From assembly GCF_001025215.1 (NCBI RefSeq), contig NZ_AP012330.1:1054001-1118000 (forward strand): a stretch of DNA of 64,000 bases, given 5' to 3'. The notes under the pieces are model-generated. The model was given only the letters and a program-made list of their open reading frames with translations, had not been told where the DNA came from and ran no database searches. Source of the stretch: Bifidobacterium pseudocatenulatum DSM 20438 = JCM 1200 = LMG 10505 (GTDB lineage Bacteria; Actinomycetota; Actinomycetes; Actinomycetales; Bifidobacteriaceae). The translations under genes and the position numbers were made by a program. Below, in pieces: positions 1 to 8,939 of this stretch (position 1 is its first letter; each line of letters begins with the position of its first letter).

Positions 1-1
1 A

Positions 2-592
2 CCAAGCGAACGCCCGGCCAACCAGCCATGGCCGACCTTCGCGCGCCTGTACCAGAAGACCTCCTCCATGGAAGAAGGCTTCGAAACCCAGCGCGCCGAG
101 TACGTGTACAGCACGGATTCTGTGAACTTCGTCGGTACCGAAGAGGAACAGGCCAAGGTGAAGGTGGAGCACTCCACCGCTACTGAAGGCTTCGTGGCCG
201 ATGAGAACGGACATGTGACCGGTCTCAAGGTAGTGAACGTTGCACCCGGCGAAAACGGACCGTTCACCCGTCAGCCCGGCACCGAACGCGTGATTCCGGC
301 TGATTTGGTGCTCATCTCCGTCGGCTTCCTGCACCCGGACACCACCACGCTCGTGGACCAGCTGCCCGTCGACCTTGACGGACGAGGCAATGTGGCGCGC
401 AACGACAAGTTCGCTACCAGCCAGGACGGCGTGTTCGCCTGTGGTGACGCCGGACGCGGTCAGAGCCTCGTGGTGTGGGCCATCTCCGAAGGCCGTTCCT
501 GCGCGGCCGCCGTGGACGAATACCTCACCGGCGCCACCGAACTGCCGGCACCCATCGTCGCATCCAAAAGGCCGATGATGCTGCCGCGCTGA
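2..592 (+). CDS. gltD: Glutamate synthase small subunit, C-terminal part (partial)
   Basis: The open frame is already running at the left edge, so the N-terminus lies outside the window; 196 residues remain. The visible N-terminal motif PWPTFARLYQKTSSMEEG and the C-terminal GDAGRGQSLVVWAISEGR (FAD-binding GD motif with the RG-S signature) are characteristic of the GltD flavoprotein, which passes electrons from NADPH to the large subunit GltB for glutamate synthesis from glutamine and 2-oxoglutarate in the cytosol. GltB is expected just upstream. The frame ends with TGA and is followed by a good hairpin. Identification is firm; the internal ATG at 68 is not the true start because the homologous sequence continues upstream of it. 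Confidence 0.93.
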   Translation, partial: PSERPANQPWPTFARLYQKTSSMEEGFETQRAEYVYSTDSVNFVGTEEEQAKVKVEHSTATEGFVADENGHVTGLKVVNVAPGENGPFTRQPGTERVIPADLVLISVGFLHPDTTTLVDQLPVDLDGRGNVARNDKFATSQDGVFACGDAGRGQSLVVWAISEGRSCAAAVDEYLTGATELPAPIVASKRPMMLPR

Positions 593-613
593 ACATAAGC
601 AGTTAACGTAACA

Positions 614-659
614 GAAAAATCGTCCGATTCTCCGCCAAAACGGAATCGGACGATTTTTC
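614..659 (+). terminator. Rho-independent terminator after gltD
   Basis: A perfect 17-bp inverted repeat (GAAAAATCGTCCGATTC and its complement) with a 12-nt loop ends in a T-run. It lies 21 nt after the gltD stop and closes that transcript. Confidence 0.8.
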
Positions 660-790
660 ATATCCCCACTTCCCGGAACCTCGAACAATACAGACGTGGC
701 ATAAACGTCCGAATGACGTGCCGTTCGGCGAAAAACCGGCAGTCATGCAGTAAAGTGAACTGCAGCACATCGCAACAAAGGAGTGACCCA

Positions 791-1252
791 ATGCCAAATC
801 GTGCAGAACGTCGAGCGCAGGCAAAGAACAACCGCAGGGGAGTGCCGCAGCAGTACGACCAAACCCATGGCCGCGCACGTTCCGGAATGCTGGACGAATA
901 CCAGCTGCAGGAAAAGTCCCGCCGACTGCAAGACGGTACCGATGGACCTTGGAAGCCGACCGGCGGCACCATCGAAGAAACCGAAAGCCTGCTGACCACC
1001 AGCCCGAACTACACGAACCCGAAGATGTTCAAGGCACCGCATTCCGCACGCCAATGGTTCCGCGTGATCAGCTGGCTGCTCATCGCACTGTCCGCAATCG
1101 CATTCCTGGTGATCATGTGGCTGCCGTCACATCCCATGTGGTTGGTCGCCACGGTCTCCATCGTCTTCGCTGTCGGTGTGCTTAGCCTGTTCTTCACGGC
1201 GGGTAACCCGAAGCATAATCCGAACCTCGATCAGAATGGTACGGCCGTCTGA
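791..1252 (+). CDS. Conserved hypothetical protein with two C-terminal membrane helices
   Basis: The protein has 153 residues. The start is the ATG at 791, preceded by AAGGAG with 7-8 nt spacing; an upstream extension in the same frame has no ribosome binding site. The first ~85 residues are hydrophilic and rich in Arg, Gln and Lys (a basic N-terminus, RAERRAQAKNNRR), with no enzyme motif that I recognise. Two hydrophobic segments at about residues 90-111 and 116-137 form a helical hairpin, and a short polar tail follows. This suggests a small cytoplasmic-membrane protein with a cytosolic basic domain. The gene stands alone between two strong terminators. Function unknown. Confidence 0.75.
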   Translation: MPNRAERRAQAKNNRRGVPQQYDQTHGRARSGMLDEYQLQEKSRRLQDGTDGPWKPTGGTIEETESLLTTSPNYTNPKMFKAPHSARQWFRVISWLLIALSAIAFLVIMWLPSHPMWLVATVSIVFAVGVLSLFFTAGNPKHNPNLDQNGTAV

Positions 1253-1270
1253 TAGCAAGGCGATGAACGT

Positions 1271-1311
1271 AAAGCGGGGCTGCATCCGATGGAAGGATGC
1301 AGCCCCGCTTT
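1271..1311 (+). terminator. Strong Rho-independent terminator
   Basis: A perfect 17-bp stem (AAAGCGGGGCTGCATCC and its complement) with a 7-nt loop ends in TTT, 18 nt after the preceding stop codon. Confidence 0.85.
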
Positions 1312-1488
1312 CACATGCGAGTCACGAATGACGGCACTATTCGTTCCTGGTTTATTGACCTCCTTGCCTGCATTTTTAGGAAAGATGCAAAACTTTGTGA
1401 CACGAATGAAACAATCAGGCGTTTCATTGAAAAATTGCCTTACAGTAGTGATGGAACAACTGCCTGACTCGAAGAGGAGAGCACAGAT

Positions 1489-2745
1489 ATGAAGGTTGAC
1501 ATCCTTTCCCGTGAATATCCGCCCAAGGTGTATGGCGGCGCAGGCGTGCACGCGGAGGAGCTTTCCAAAGTTCTGGCGGAACGCGTGGATGTGACGGTCC
1601 GTGCGTTTGACGGACCACGTGCCGAGAATGAGATTCCCGAAATCCCGGGTGACAATCCGAAAGGTTCGCTCAAGGTCGTCGGATACGACGTTCCCAAGGA
1701 ACTCCAGGAAGCAAACGGCGCGCTGAAGACGTTCGGCGTCGATCTGCAGATCGCCGACGATGTGGACGCCGACATCATCCACGCGCACACGTGGTATGCA
1801 TGCTTGGCCGGATACCTTGCCAAGATGCTGCACGGAACGCCGCTGGTCATCACCGCGCATTCCCTCGAACCGTTCCGCCCATGGAAGCGTGAACAGCTGG
1901 GTGGCGGCTACGATTTGAGCTCGTGGGCCGAGCGTGACGCATACGAGCATGCCGACCGCGTGATCGCCGTGTCCGCAGGAATGCGCGAAGACATCCTGAG
2001 CGCCTATCCGAATCTTGACCCCGACAAGGTGGTCGTGGTGCACAACGGTATCACCATGAGCCAGTTCGAAACCCCATCCGACGACGATCCGGGCTGGAAG
2101 GTGTTCGAACGCTACAATATCGACCGCAACAAGCCCACGCTGCTGTTCGTCGGACGTATCACCCGGCAGAAGGGCCTGCCATACCTGCTTCAGGCGTTGC
2201 ATTTCGTCGATCCGGGCATCCAGATCGTGCTATGCGCGGGCGCGCCCGACACTCCGGAGATCATGAACGAGGTCAAAACCGCGTTCGCCAAGCTTGACGA
2301 GGAGCGCGGCAACATCATCTGGATTGAGGAGATGCTGCCGAAGCCGGAGCTCAACGCGCTTGAGCACGGTTGCGACGCGTTCATCTGCCCATCCATCTAC
2401 GAGCCACTCGGTATCGTGAACTTGGAGGCCATGGCGTGTGGCCTTCCGGTGGTGGCCTCCGCGACCGGCGGCATTCCCGAAGTCGTCGTCGATGGCGAAA
2501 CCGGATATCTCGTGCCTGTCGACCAGCTGCACGACGGCACCGGCACTCCGACCAATCCAGACAAGTTCGTGCATGACATGGCCGACGCTATCAACCGCAT
2601 CATGGCCGATCCTGAAAAGGCGAAGCAGATGGGACAGGCCGGTTACGAGCGTGCGCGCGACCACTTCAGCTGGGAGTCGATCGCCGACAAGACCGTCAAG
2701 GTCTATGAAGACGTGCTTGCCGAGCAGGGCAAAACCGCCGAATAA
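1489..2745 (+). CDS. glgA: Glycogen synthase, actinobacterial type (GlgA/GlgM-like glycosyltransferase)
   Basis: This 418-residue GT-B fold glycosyltransferase elongates alpha-glucan from ADP-glucose, or in the mycobacterial GlgM variant makes maltose-1-phosphate. The N-terminus carries the glycine-rich acceptor loop (EYPPKVYGGAGVHAEEL), followed by HAHTWYA and ITAHSLEP. The C-terminal nucleotide-sugar domain has GRITRQKG and the E-x7-E signature (YEPLGIVNLEAMACGLPVVA). Its length and the opening MKVDILSREYPP fit the corynebacterial-type GlgA family, not the ~480-residue E. coli type. The start ATG has GAGGAGAG upstream. The gene is monocistronic, between a terminator upstream and one downstream. 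Whether the product is glycogen or maltose-1-phosphate cannot be read from the sequence. Confidence 0.88.
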   Translation: MKVDILSREYPPKVYGGAGVHAEELSKVLAERVDVTVRAFDGPRAENEIPEIPGDNPKGSLKVVGYDVPKELQEANGALKTFGVDLQIADDVDADIIHAHTWYACLAGYLAKMLHGTPLVITAHSLEPFRPWKREQLGGGYDLSSWAERDAYEHADRVIAVSAGMREDILSAYPNLDPDKVVVVHNGITMSQFETPSDDDPGWKVFERYNIDRNKPTLLFVGRITRQKGLPYLLQALHFVDPGIQIVLCAGAPDTPEIMNEVKTAFAKLDEERGNIIWIEEMLPKPELNALEHGCDAFICPSIYEPLGIVNLEAMACGLPVVASATGGIPEVVVDGETGYLVPVDQLHDGTGTPTNPDKFVHDMADAINRIMADPEKAKQMGQAGYERARDHFSWESIADKTVKVYEDVLAEQGKTAE

Positions 2746-2772
2746 CCAGTTCACCACGTAGACGATGCGTGG

Positions 2773-2815
2773 AACGCCTTCCGCTGAAAGCATTATGCTG
2801 GCGGAAGGCGTTTCC
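2773..2815 (+). terminator. Rho-independent terminator after glgA
   Basis: A 12-bp perfect stem (AACGCCTTCCGC and its complement) with a 16-nt loop ends in TTT, 27 nt after the glgA stop. Confidence 0.7.
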
Positions 2816-2850
2816 ATATCTACAAGCCGAACAACGATAGGGGAGGAAGA

Positions 2851-3702
2851 ATGCCGGAGCAGAACATCGCACTGGAACTCGCTGACGTGGAATTTCGTCG
2901 CCGTGGACGCGTGATTCTCACCAAGGTCAATCTGAAAATCAACAAGGGCGAGAAATGGGTGCTGTTCGGACCCAACGGCATCGGCAAATCCAGCTTGGTT
3001 CAAATGATGAGCACCAGAGGATTCCCGTCGGAAGGCACCGTCGACATTCTCGGCAATCGCTTGGGCAAGGTCGATGTGTTCTCCTATCGCAACCGTATCG
3101 GTTTGAGCTCCGCGGAACTGAGTCGCGCGTTCCCTCCCCAAGAAGATCCGCTCGACGCCATCGTGACCGCATTGACCGCGACCACCGGCCGTTGGCGCGA
3201 CACCTACACCGACGAAGACTATGCCAAGGCGCGTTCCCTGATGCGTGAATTCGGTATCGAATATCTCGAAGGTAAAATGATGTTCAAACTTTCGGAAGGC
3301 GAGCGTACGCGCGTGCTGATCTGCCGTGCGTTGATGGCTGATCCGGATCTGCTGATTTTGGACGAGCCGACTACCGGTCTTGATTTGGGCGGTCGTGAGA
3401 TTGCGCTTCGTGCGTTGAGCCGTGTCGGCGCCGAGCAGTCGGATCGTGCCGTGGTGCTGGTGACGCATCGTCTTGAGGAGATTCCGCAGGGATTCGACCA
3501 TGTGGCGATCATGGGCAGGATCACCGGCAGCGAGGCCGACGCCTACGCCGACAATGTCGCAGGCAACGATCCGGCTCCGGGCACCATCGTGTACTCGGGT
3601 GATCTGGAACACGGTTTCACTTCGGAACGGTTGAGCGAAGTGTTCGGTTTGGAGCTTGAGGTGACGCATGCGAATGGACGTTGGAGCGCGTACGCGCGGT
3701 AA
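2851..3702 (+). CDS. ABC transporter ATP-binding protein, stand-alone
   Basis: A single ABC nucleotide-binding domain of 283 residues. Walker A is GPNGIGKSS near residue 40, the signature is the slightly altered LSEGE near residue 148, Walker B is LLILDEPTTGLD, and the switch His is VTHRLEE. The start ATG has GGGGAGGAAG upstream. No permease or binding protein adjoins it; the next gene is trmI, about 110 nt downstream. The arrangement and the LSEGE signature resemble the YlmA/ModF-type soluble ABC ATPases often found near housekeeping genes. A role in transport is unproven; it could be an energy source for an unlinked permease or a non-transport ATPase. Confidence 0.85.
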   Translation: MPEQNIALELADVEFRRRGRVILTKVNLKINKGEKWVLFGPNGIGKSSLVQMMSTRGFPSEGTVDILGNRLGKVDVFSYRNRIGLSSAELSRAFPPQEDPLDAIVTALTATTGRWRDTYTDEDYAKARSLMREFGIEYLEGKMMFKLSEGERTRVLICRALMADPDLLILDEPTTGLDLGGREIALRALSRVGAEQSDRAVVLVTHRLEEIPQGFDHVAIMGRITGSEADAYADNVAGNDPAPGTIVYSGDLEHGFTSERLSEVFGLELEVTHANGRWSAYAR

Positions 3703-3813
3703 CGGGTGCTGTGTGCGCCGGAATATGCTGTAGCATGAATAGCGTCGGACAGGAGTCATTCGGTTCCGTGCTGTCGTGATGGTGGAATCCGTGTGGGTAT
3801 GAAGGAGTGATTG

Positions 3814-4869
3814 ATGCGTCGAGGACCGTTGACGGCGGGTGAGAAGGTACAGTTCACGGATCGCAGATCCAATAAGATCACCGACCAATTGGTGCCGGGC
3901 GGTGTGACGCAGACCTCGCACGGCATCATTCTGCATGACGATGTGATCGGGCAGTCGGAAGGGTCCGTGGTGGTGACGGTGAGCGCCAAACGTGAGGCGC
4001 AGATCAATCAGGATCATCCGGAACGCGACGCCAACAAGCCTTGGAAGGGAACGCGCGCCATTGGCGGATGGCAGTTCGCGGTGATGCGCCCTCGGTTGGC
4101 CGATTATGTGCTGTCGATGCCTCGTGGCGCGCAGATCATGTATCCGAAGGACATTGCCCAAGTGATTCAGCTTGGCGACATTCGTTCCGGCATGAACGTG
4201 TTGGAATCCGGTGCCGGATCCGGCGCCATGAGCGTCAACCTGCTGGACGCGGTGGGGGAGCGTGGAAGACTGACCACCATCGAGATGCGTTCGGAATTCG
4301 CCCGCGTGGCCGAAGCGAATGCCACGGTCTATTTCGGTGGGCGCCCCGCATGGTGGGATCTGAAAATCGGTGATTTCGATTCGGTCGCCGCCACATTGCC
4401 GGAGCATTCCTTCGACCGCATCATGCTTGACATGCTTGACCCCTGGAACCGTCTTGAGCAGGCATACCGAGTGATTGCGCCCGGCGGTGTGCTCGTGGCG
4501 TATGTGACCACTACTACGCAGCTAAGCCGTATGGCGGAGGCGTTGAGGGAGGCTGGCTGCTGGACGGAACCGGATATCCAGGAGACTCTGGAACGCGACT
4601 GGAAGGTTCAGGGATTGGCGATACGTCCCGACCATCAGATGATCGGACACACCGGCTTCCTTATGGTTTCGCGGGCTATGGCGCCGGGATTTCAGGCGTT
4701 GCGCAAGCGTGACCGTGCCACGAAAGACACGACCACCGATATTGATTCGCTGAGCGCCGAAGAACGTGCCGAACAGCTCGAAGATCTTGAGTTGCGGGAT
4801 ATTTCCGATCGCAAGTTGCGTAAGGTGCTGCGTGATCTCGACGCGCAGGTCGAGGCTATCGGCGATTGA
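3814..4869 (+). CDS. trmI: tRNA (adenine(58)-N1)-methyltransferase TrmI
   Basis: A 351-residue SAM-dependent methyltransferase that methylates N1 of A58 in the T-loop of tRNA. The N-terminal ~100 residues form the family-specific beta domain; the Rossmann SAM site is VLESGAGSGAMSVNLL, followed by an acidic TIEMRSEF loop and the catalytic-region LDMLDPWNRL. The ATG at 3814 follows GAAGGAG with a 6-nt gap; a TTG codon directly before it is less likely. Actinobacterial TrmI is often near the proteasome/Pup genes; here the neighbour is an ABC ATPase. The C-terminal tail after residue ~290 is charged, as in other actinobacterial members. Confidence 0.9.
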   Translation: MRRGPLTAGEKVQFTDRRSNKITDQLVPGGVTQTSHGIILHDDVIGQSEGSVVVTVSAKREAQINQDHPERDANKPWKGTRAIGGWQFAVMRPRLADYVLSMPRGAQIMYPKDIAQVIQLGDIRSGMNVLESGAGSGAMSVNLLDAVGERGRLTTIEMRSEFARVAEANATVYFGGRPAWWDLKIGDFDSVAATLPEHSFDRIMLDMLDPWNRLEQAYRVIAPGGVLVAYVTTTTQLSRMAEALREAGCWTEPDIQETLERDWKVQGLAIRPDHQMIGHTGFLMVSRAMAPGFQALRKRDRATKDTTTDIDSLSAEERAEQLEDLELRDISDRKLRKVLRDLDAQVEAIGD

Positions 4870-4960
4870 TACGGTGTTTCTTGCCGTTGTTCTGAGACAA
4901 TAGTCATAGCGCGTTGCGTTGGTACATACGCTGGATCGTTAAGGATTGGAGCATTCGTCC

Positions 4961-5518
4961 ATGGGAACGAGCCTCAAGAAGGTTGCGAAAAAAGCCAAGG
5001 ATTACAAGTATGTGTTGCTGGTGATGCGTCACGCCAAAACCGAGCCGTTTGGTGACGGTGGCGACGCCGGGCGTGAGCTGACCGACAAGGGGCGTAAGCA
5101 GGCGAAAGCCGTCGCCAAAGGCCTGGCCGCGCACAAGATGGTGCCGACGCGCATTGCGTGCTCCAGCGCCACCAGGGCCAGGCAGACCTGCGATCGCATG
5201 CTTAAGGTGTTCGGCGACGACCCGAAGGTCGACTATCGTCAGAGTCTGTACGAAGGTGGGGTGCAGTCGGTATTTGACGAGCTTGCCCAGACCAAGGAGA
5301 AGCATCGCGAGCTGTTGGTACTCGGCCATGAGCCCACTGTGTCGATCGCATGCCAATGGCTGGCGAGCTCCGAATCGGATGCAATGCTGCTCGACATGCT
5401 GAATCTGGGCATGTCGCCGGCATCGCTCGCCGTGTTCGGATCAAATGAGCCATTCAACCAATGGCAGCTGCACAGTGGCGAACTCATCGCATTGCTGACG
5501 GCCAAGGATTTTGAATGA
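4961..5518 (+). CDS. SixA-like histidine phosphatase
   Basis: A 185-residue histidine-phosphatase (phosphoglycerate-mutase superfamily) protein. The catalytic motif is VMRHAKTEP (RHG variant RHA) close to the N-terminus, followed by LTDKGRKQA, SSATRARQT and the second catalytic His in LGHEPTVS. This arrangement and the short length match SixA-type phosphohistidine phosphatases, which dephosphorylate histidine phosphotransfer domains or other small phospho-substrates. The start is the ATG at 4961 with GGAG 9 nt before it. The substrate cannot be inferred. The gene is transcribed with trmI, with a 91-nt gap. Confidence 0.8.
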   Translation: MGTSLKKVAKKAKDYKYVLLVMRHAKTEPFGDGGDAGRELTDKGRKQAKAVAKGLAAHKMVPTRIACSSATRARQTCDRMLKVFGDDPKVDYRQSLYEGGVQSVFDELAQTKEKHRELLVLGHEPTVSIACQWLASSESDAMLLDMLNLGMSPASLAVFGSNEPFNQWQLHSGELIALLTAKDFE

Positions 5519-5525
5519 TTCCTTC

Positions 5526-5550
5526 GCCTCTCGGCATGATGCTGAGAGGC
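5526..5550 (+). terminator. Weak terminator-like hairpin
   Basis: GCCTCTCGGC and GCTGAGAGGC pair with one G-U over a 5-nt loop, a few bases after the stop codon. There is no T-run, so termination would be inefficient or factor-dependent. Confidence 0.4.
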
Positions 5551-5575
5551 GTGAAATGTTGCCATGCCAACTGAT

Positions 5576-5623
5576 ATAAATCGTGCTTATAGCGACACTT
5601 AAATTTTCTTGATGAGTTATAGC
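5576..5623 (+). promoter_or_regulatory. Candidate operator region upstream of metE
   Basis: The AT-rich leader of metE holds an ATAAATCGTGCTTAT sequence (inverted repeat ATAA/TTAT, LysR-type T-N11-A spacing) and two direct copies of TTATAGC (5587-5593 and 5617-5623) exactly 30 bp apart, about three helical turns. A LysR-type protein encoded at 18760-19683 has the 9-mer GTGCTTATA, also present here, in its own promoter region. Binding is inference. Confidence 0.4.
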
Positions 5624-5679
5624 TGGCGATTTCGTGGTAGCTTGAGCGGGTTGCATTGTTCATATCAGATGGAGGATTC

Positions 5680-7986
5680 ATGTCCGTTCTCACTTCCGTC
5701 TCCGGTTTCCCTCGCATCGGCCAGAACCGCGAGCTGAAGAAGATTATCGAAGCTTATTGGAAGGGTGTCGCAACGCTCGACGACGTGCGCGCCACCGCCA
5801 AGGAGCTGCGCGCCAAGCATTGGAAGCTGCAGCAGGAAGCCGGAATCGATTTGATTCCGAGCAACGACTTCAGCTATTACGACCAAATGCTCGACACTGC
5901 CATCCTGCTGAACGTCATTCCGCAGCGCTACCAGCGCCTCGCCTTCGACAATCCCGAAGAGACGCTGTTCGCCATGGGCCGCGGCTACCAAGGAGACAAG
6001 GGCGACGTCACCGCGTTGCCGATGAAGAAGTGGTTCACCACCAACTACCACTATCTGGTGCCGGAAGTCGACGAAGCCACCGACATCAAGCTCAACAGCA
6101 CCAAGCCGTTCGACGAATTCAACGAGGCGAAGGCGCTCGGCATCACCACCAAGCCGGTGCTCATCGGCCCGTACACCTTCCTCAAGCTCGCCCGCAATCC
6201 GCAGGCCGAAGAACTCGAATACGACAAGGGCCTGGTCAACGCGGTCGCCGCCGTCTACGCCGAGGTCGTGGCCAAGTTCGCCGAGCTGGGCGCCGAATGG
6301 ATCCAGATCGACGAACCGTACCTCGTGCTCGACAAGGAGCCGGGCGACGTCGAACTGTTCAAGAGCCTGTACACCAAGATCCTGCCCGCACGCGACGGCA
6401 AGATCAAGGTGCTGCTCAACACCTACTTCGGCCACATCGCCGACGTGTATGAGACAGTCAACCTGCTCGCCTTCGACGGCATCGGACTCGACCTCAACGA
6501 AGGCAAGGACGAGAATCTCGCCGCCGTTGAAAAGTTCGGCGTCGCAGAGAGCACCACCATCTTCGCCGGTGTGGTCAACGGCCGCAACATCTGGCGTAAC
6601 GATTACGCCGTCAGCCTTGGACTCGTCGACGCGCTGAAGAAGGTCACCGACAACGTGGCCGTCTCCACCGCAAGCTCCCTGCTGCATGTGCCGTTCAGCA
6701 CCGAAGGTGAAGACGGTCTCGCCGATGATGTGCGCAAGCATTTCGCCTTCGCCGTTGAAAAGCTCGGCGAACTGCACGACCTCGCGGTTCTCGCCGACGC
6801 CAGCGAGGAAGACAAGAAGGCATCCGGGGCATTGGCAGCCAACCAGGCGCTCTTCGACGGTACCCGCGTCGCCGCCGACAAGAACGTGGCGGAACGTCTC
6901 GCAGCCCTGACCGACTCGGACTTCGTGCGCCAGCCGGCACGTGCCGAACGTCAGAAGGCACAGCGGGAGGCGTTGAACCTGCCATTGCTGCCGACCACCA
7001 CCATCGGATCCTTCCCGCAAACCAAGGAAGTGCGCGCCGAACGCGCCAGACTGCGCAAGGGCGAAATCACCAAGACTGAATACGACGAATACATGAAGGC
7101 GCAGATCGACGCCTGCATCAAGCATCAGGAGCAGATCGGCCTTGACGTGCTCGTGCACGGCGAATTCGAGCGTAACGATATGGTCGAATACTTCGGCCAG
7201 AACCTCAACGGTTTCCTGTTCACCAAGAACGCTTGGGTGCAGTCCTACGGCACCCGTTGTGTGAAGCCTCCGATCGTATGGGGCGACGTGTCCCGCGCCA
7301 ACCCGATCACCGTGGAATGGAGCGCCTACGCACAGTCCCGTACCAGCCATGTGATGAAGGGCATGCTCACCGGCCCGGTCACTATTCTCAACTGGTCCTG
7401 GCCACGCGAGGACATCACCCACGAGCAGCAGACCCAGCAGCTGGCCCTCGCCATCCGCGACGAAGTGCTCGACCTCGAAGCCGCAGGCATCAAGGTCATC
7501 CAGATCGACGAGGCCGCCCTGCGTGAAAAGCTGCCGCTCAGGAAGACCGACTGGCACAAGAAGTACCTCGACTGGGCCATTCCGGCATTCCGACTGGTGC
7601 ACTCCGCGGTCAAGCCGACCACGCAGATCCACACCCACATGTGCTACTCGGAGTTCAACGACATCATCACCGACATCGACGCCATGGACGCCGACGTGAT
7701 CTCCTTCGAAGCCTCCCGCGGCGATCTCGTGGTGCTCGACGCCATTCACGACGCCAACTTCGAAACCGAAGCTGGCCCGGGCGTCTACGATATCCACTCG
7801 CCGCGCATCCCGTCCGAAGCCGAAATCGAGGAACGCATCTACGAAATCCTCAAGAAGATGGACGTCGAAAAGGTGTGGATCAACCCCGACTGCGGTTTGA
7901 AGACCCGCGGCAACGCCGAAACCTGGCCAAGCCTCGAAAACCTCGTGGCCGCAGCCCAGGCTGTGCGTGCCAAGCTGACCAAATAA
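5680..7986 (+). CDS. metE: Cobalamin-independent methionine synthase
   Basis: A 768-residue 5-methyltetrahydropteroyltriglutamate--homocysteine methyltransferase, which makes methionine in the cytosol without B12. The N-terminal barrel starts [13 protein letters not shown]; the C-terminal barrel carries the zinc ligands in [11 protein letters not shown] (His and Cys), the Glu of [10 protein letters not shown] and the Cys of [11 protein letters not shown], and the folate-binding linker [13 protein letters not shown]. Its length equals the family norm (~750-770). The start is the ATG at 5680, with GGAGG 4 nt upstream; a TTG further upstream in the same frame has no ribosome binding site. It is followed after 29 nt by metF, which supplies its methyl donor, so the two probably form an operon. 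Confidence 0.97.
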   Translation: MSVLTSVSGFPRIGQNRELKKIIEAYWKGVATLDDVRATAKELRAKHWKLQQEAGIDLIPSNDFSYYDQMLDTAILLNVIPQRYQRLAFDNPEETLFAMGRGYQGDKGDVTALPMKKWFTTNYHYLVPEVDEATDIKLNSTKPFDEFNEAKALGITTKPVLIGPYTFLKLARNPQAEELEYDKGLVNAVAAVYAEVVAKFAELGAEWIQIDEPYLVLDKEPGDVELFKSLYTKILPARDGKIKVLLNTYFGHIADVYETVNLLAFDGIGLDLNEGKDENLAAVEKFGVAESTTIFAGVVNGRNIWRNDYAVSLGLVDALKKVTDNVAVSTASSLLHVPFSTEGEDGLADDVRKHFAFAVEKLGELHDLAVLADASEEDKKASGALAANQALFDGTRVAADKNVAERLAALTDSDFVRQPARAERQKAQREALNLPLLPTTTIGSFPQTKEVRAERARLRKGEITKTEYDEYMKAQIDACIKHQEQIGLDVLVHGEFERNDMVEYFGQNLNGFLFTKNAWVQSYGTRCVKPPIVWGDVSRANPITVEWSAYAQSRTSHVMKGMLTGPVTILNWSWPREDITHEQQTQQLALAIRDEVLDLEAAGIKVIQIDEAALREKLPLRKTDWHKKYLDWAIPAFRLVHSAVKPTTQIHTHMCYSEFNDIITDIDAMDADVISFEASRGDLVVLDAIHDANFETEAGPGVYDIHSPRIPSEAEIEERIYEILKKMDVEKVWINPDCGLKTRGNAETWPSLENLVAAAQAVRAKLTK

Positions 7987-8015
7987 GGCGAAACGTTAGG
8001 AACAAGACGACAGCC

Positions 8016-8855
8016 ATGCATTCGCCAATGTTCTCGCTCGAGGTGTTCCCTCCGAAGCGAACCTCCCCTGTAGGCACCATCTACGACACGTTGGATGGCC
8101 TGCAGGGGTTGGACCCCGATTTCATTTCCGTCACCTACGGCACCGGCAAATCATCCGACCGTACATTGACCGCGCGCATCGCCCACACGGTAAGCGAATA
8201 CGGCATCCCCAGCGTGGCCCATCTGACCGCGCAGTATCTGAACAAGGATGACGTCGACCAGGCACTCGACATGTTCGAACAGGCCAAGGTCTCCGGCGTG
8301 CTCGCCTTGCGTGGCGACCGCATCGACGGTGCCGAACCGGCAGGAGTATTCGAACATGCCAGCGATCTGGCCGTATACATCCGCCAGCAACGTCCGGACA
8401 TGAAAATCTACGGCGCCTGCTACCCGGAAAAGCACCCACAGTCGGCAACGCTGGAAGAGGACATCGACAATCTCAAAAAGAAAGTCGATGCCGGCGTGAC
8501 GCATCTGATCTCACAACTGTTCTACGACAACGAGGACTTCCTGAGATTCCTCGACAAAGCGAGGGCTGCGGGAATCGACGTGCCGATCGAAGCGGGCATC
8601 ATGCCGGTCATGAACGCGAAATCGGTGCTGAACATGTCGAACAAATGCCAGTCGAAAGTTCCTGAAAAACTCGGCATCATGCTCGATAAATGGGGAGGTG
8701 ACAAGGCTCTGCTCAAAGAAGCGGGCATCGCCTACGCATCCGAGCAGATCTGCGAACTGGTGGCGCGGGGCGTCGACGGCGTGCACCTGTACACGATGAA
8801 CCATCCATGTGTCAGCCGACGCATTTGGTCCAACGTCAAACCATTCTTCGTCTGA
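8016..8855 (+). CDS. metF: Methylenetetrahydrofolate reductase
   Basis: A 279-residue flavoprotein TIM barrel that reduces 5,10-methylene-THF to 5-methyl-THF for MetE. The family motifs FSLEVFPPK (the catalytic Glu), VTYGTG, ALRGD and GACYPEKHP are all present, with C-terminal GVHLYTMNHP. Neither the ATG at 8016 nor the in-frame ATG at 8028 has a good Shine-Dalgarno; translation may be coupled to metE. I take the first. The strong hairpin after the stop ends the metE-metF unit. Confidence 0.94.
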   Translation: MHSPMFSLEVFPPKRTSPVGTIYDTLDGLQGLDPDFISVTYGTGKSSDRTLTARIAHTVSEYGIPSVAHLTAQYLNKDDVDQALDMFEQAKVSGVLALRGDRIDGAEPAGVFEHASDLAVYIRQQRPDMKIYGACYPEKHPQSATLEEDIDNLKKKVDAGVTHLISQLFYDNEDFLRFLDKARAAGIDVPIEAGIMPVMNAKSVLNMSNKCQSKVPEKLGIMLDKWGGDKALLKEAGIAYASEQICELVARGVDGVHLYTMNHPCVSRRIWSNVKPFFV

Positions 8856-8877
8856 TTTCAGGCGATGCAACAAACAT

Positions 8878-8917
8878 CAAGGGTGGTTGCGGGTATTTCG
8901 CAACCGCCCTTGGTTTT
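8878..8917 (+). terminator. Rho-independent terminator after metF
   Basis: A 14-bp stem with one G-U pair (CAAGGGTGGTTGCG with CGCAACCGCCCTTG), a 7-nt loop and a GTTTT tail. It ends only ~10 nt before the -10 element of glnE, so its sequence occupies the glnE -35 region. Confidence 0.8.
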
Positions 8918-8926
8918 ATCAGCGGT

Positions 8927-8939
8927 TACTATAGAAACC
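8927..8939 (+). promoter_or_regulatory. Leaderless promoter of glnE
   Basis: A TACTAT -10 hexamer (8927-8932) is followed by 7 nt and then the glnE ATG, with no Shine-Dalgarno in between. Transcription would start at or next to the A of ATG. No clear -35 is seen, because the metF terminator fills that space. Confidence 0.6.

Noticed and set aside
2230..4407. A 725-codon antisense frame across glgA, the ABC ATPase and trmI
   Set aside because: It spans three well-supported genes and two intergenic gaps and lacks any recognisable domain.
5665..7797. A 710-codon open frame antisense to metE
   Set aside because: Same reasoning: it is the complement of a strongly supported gene and has no motif or start signal.
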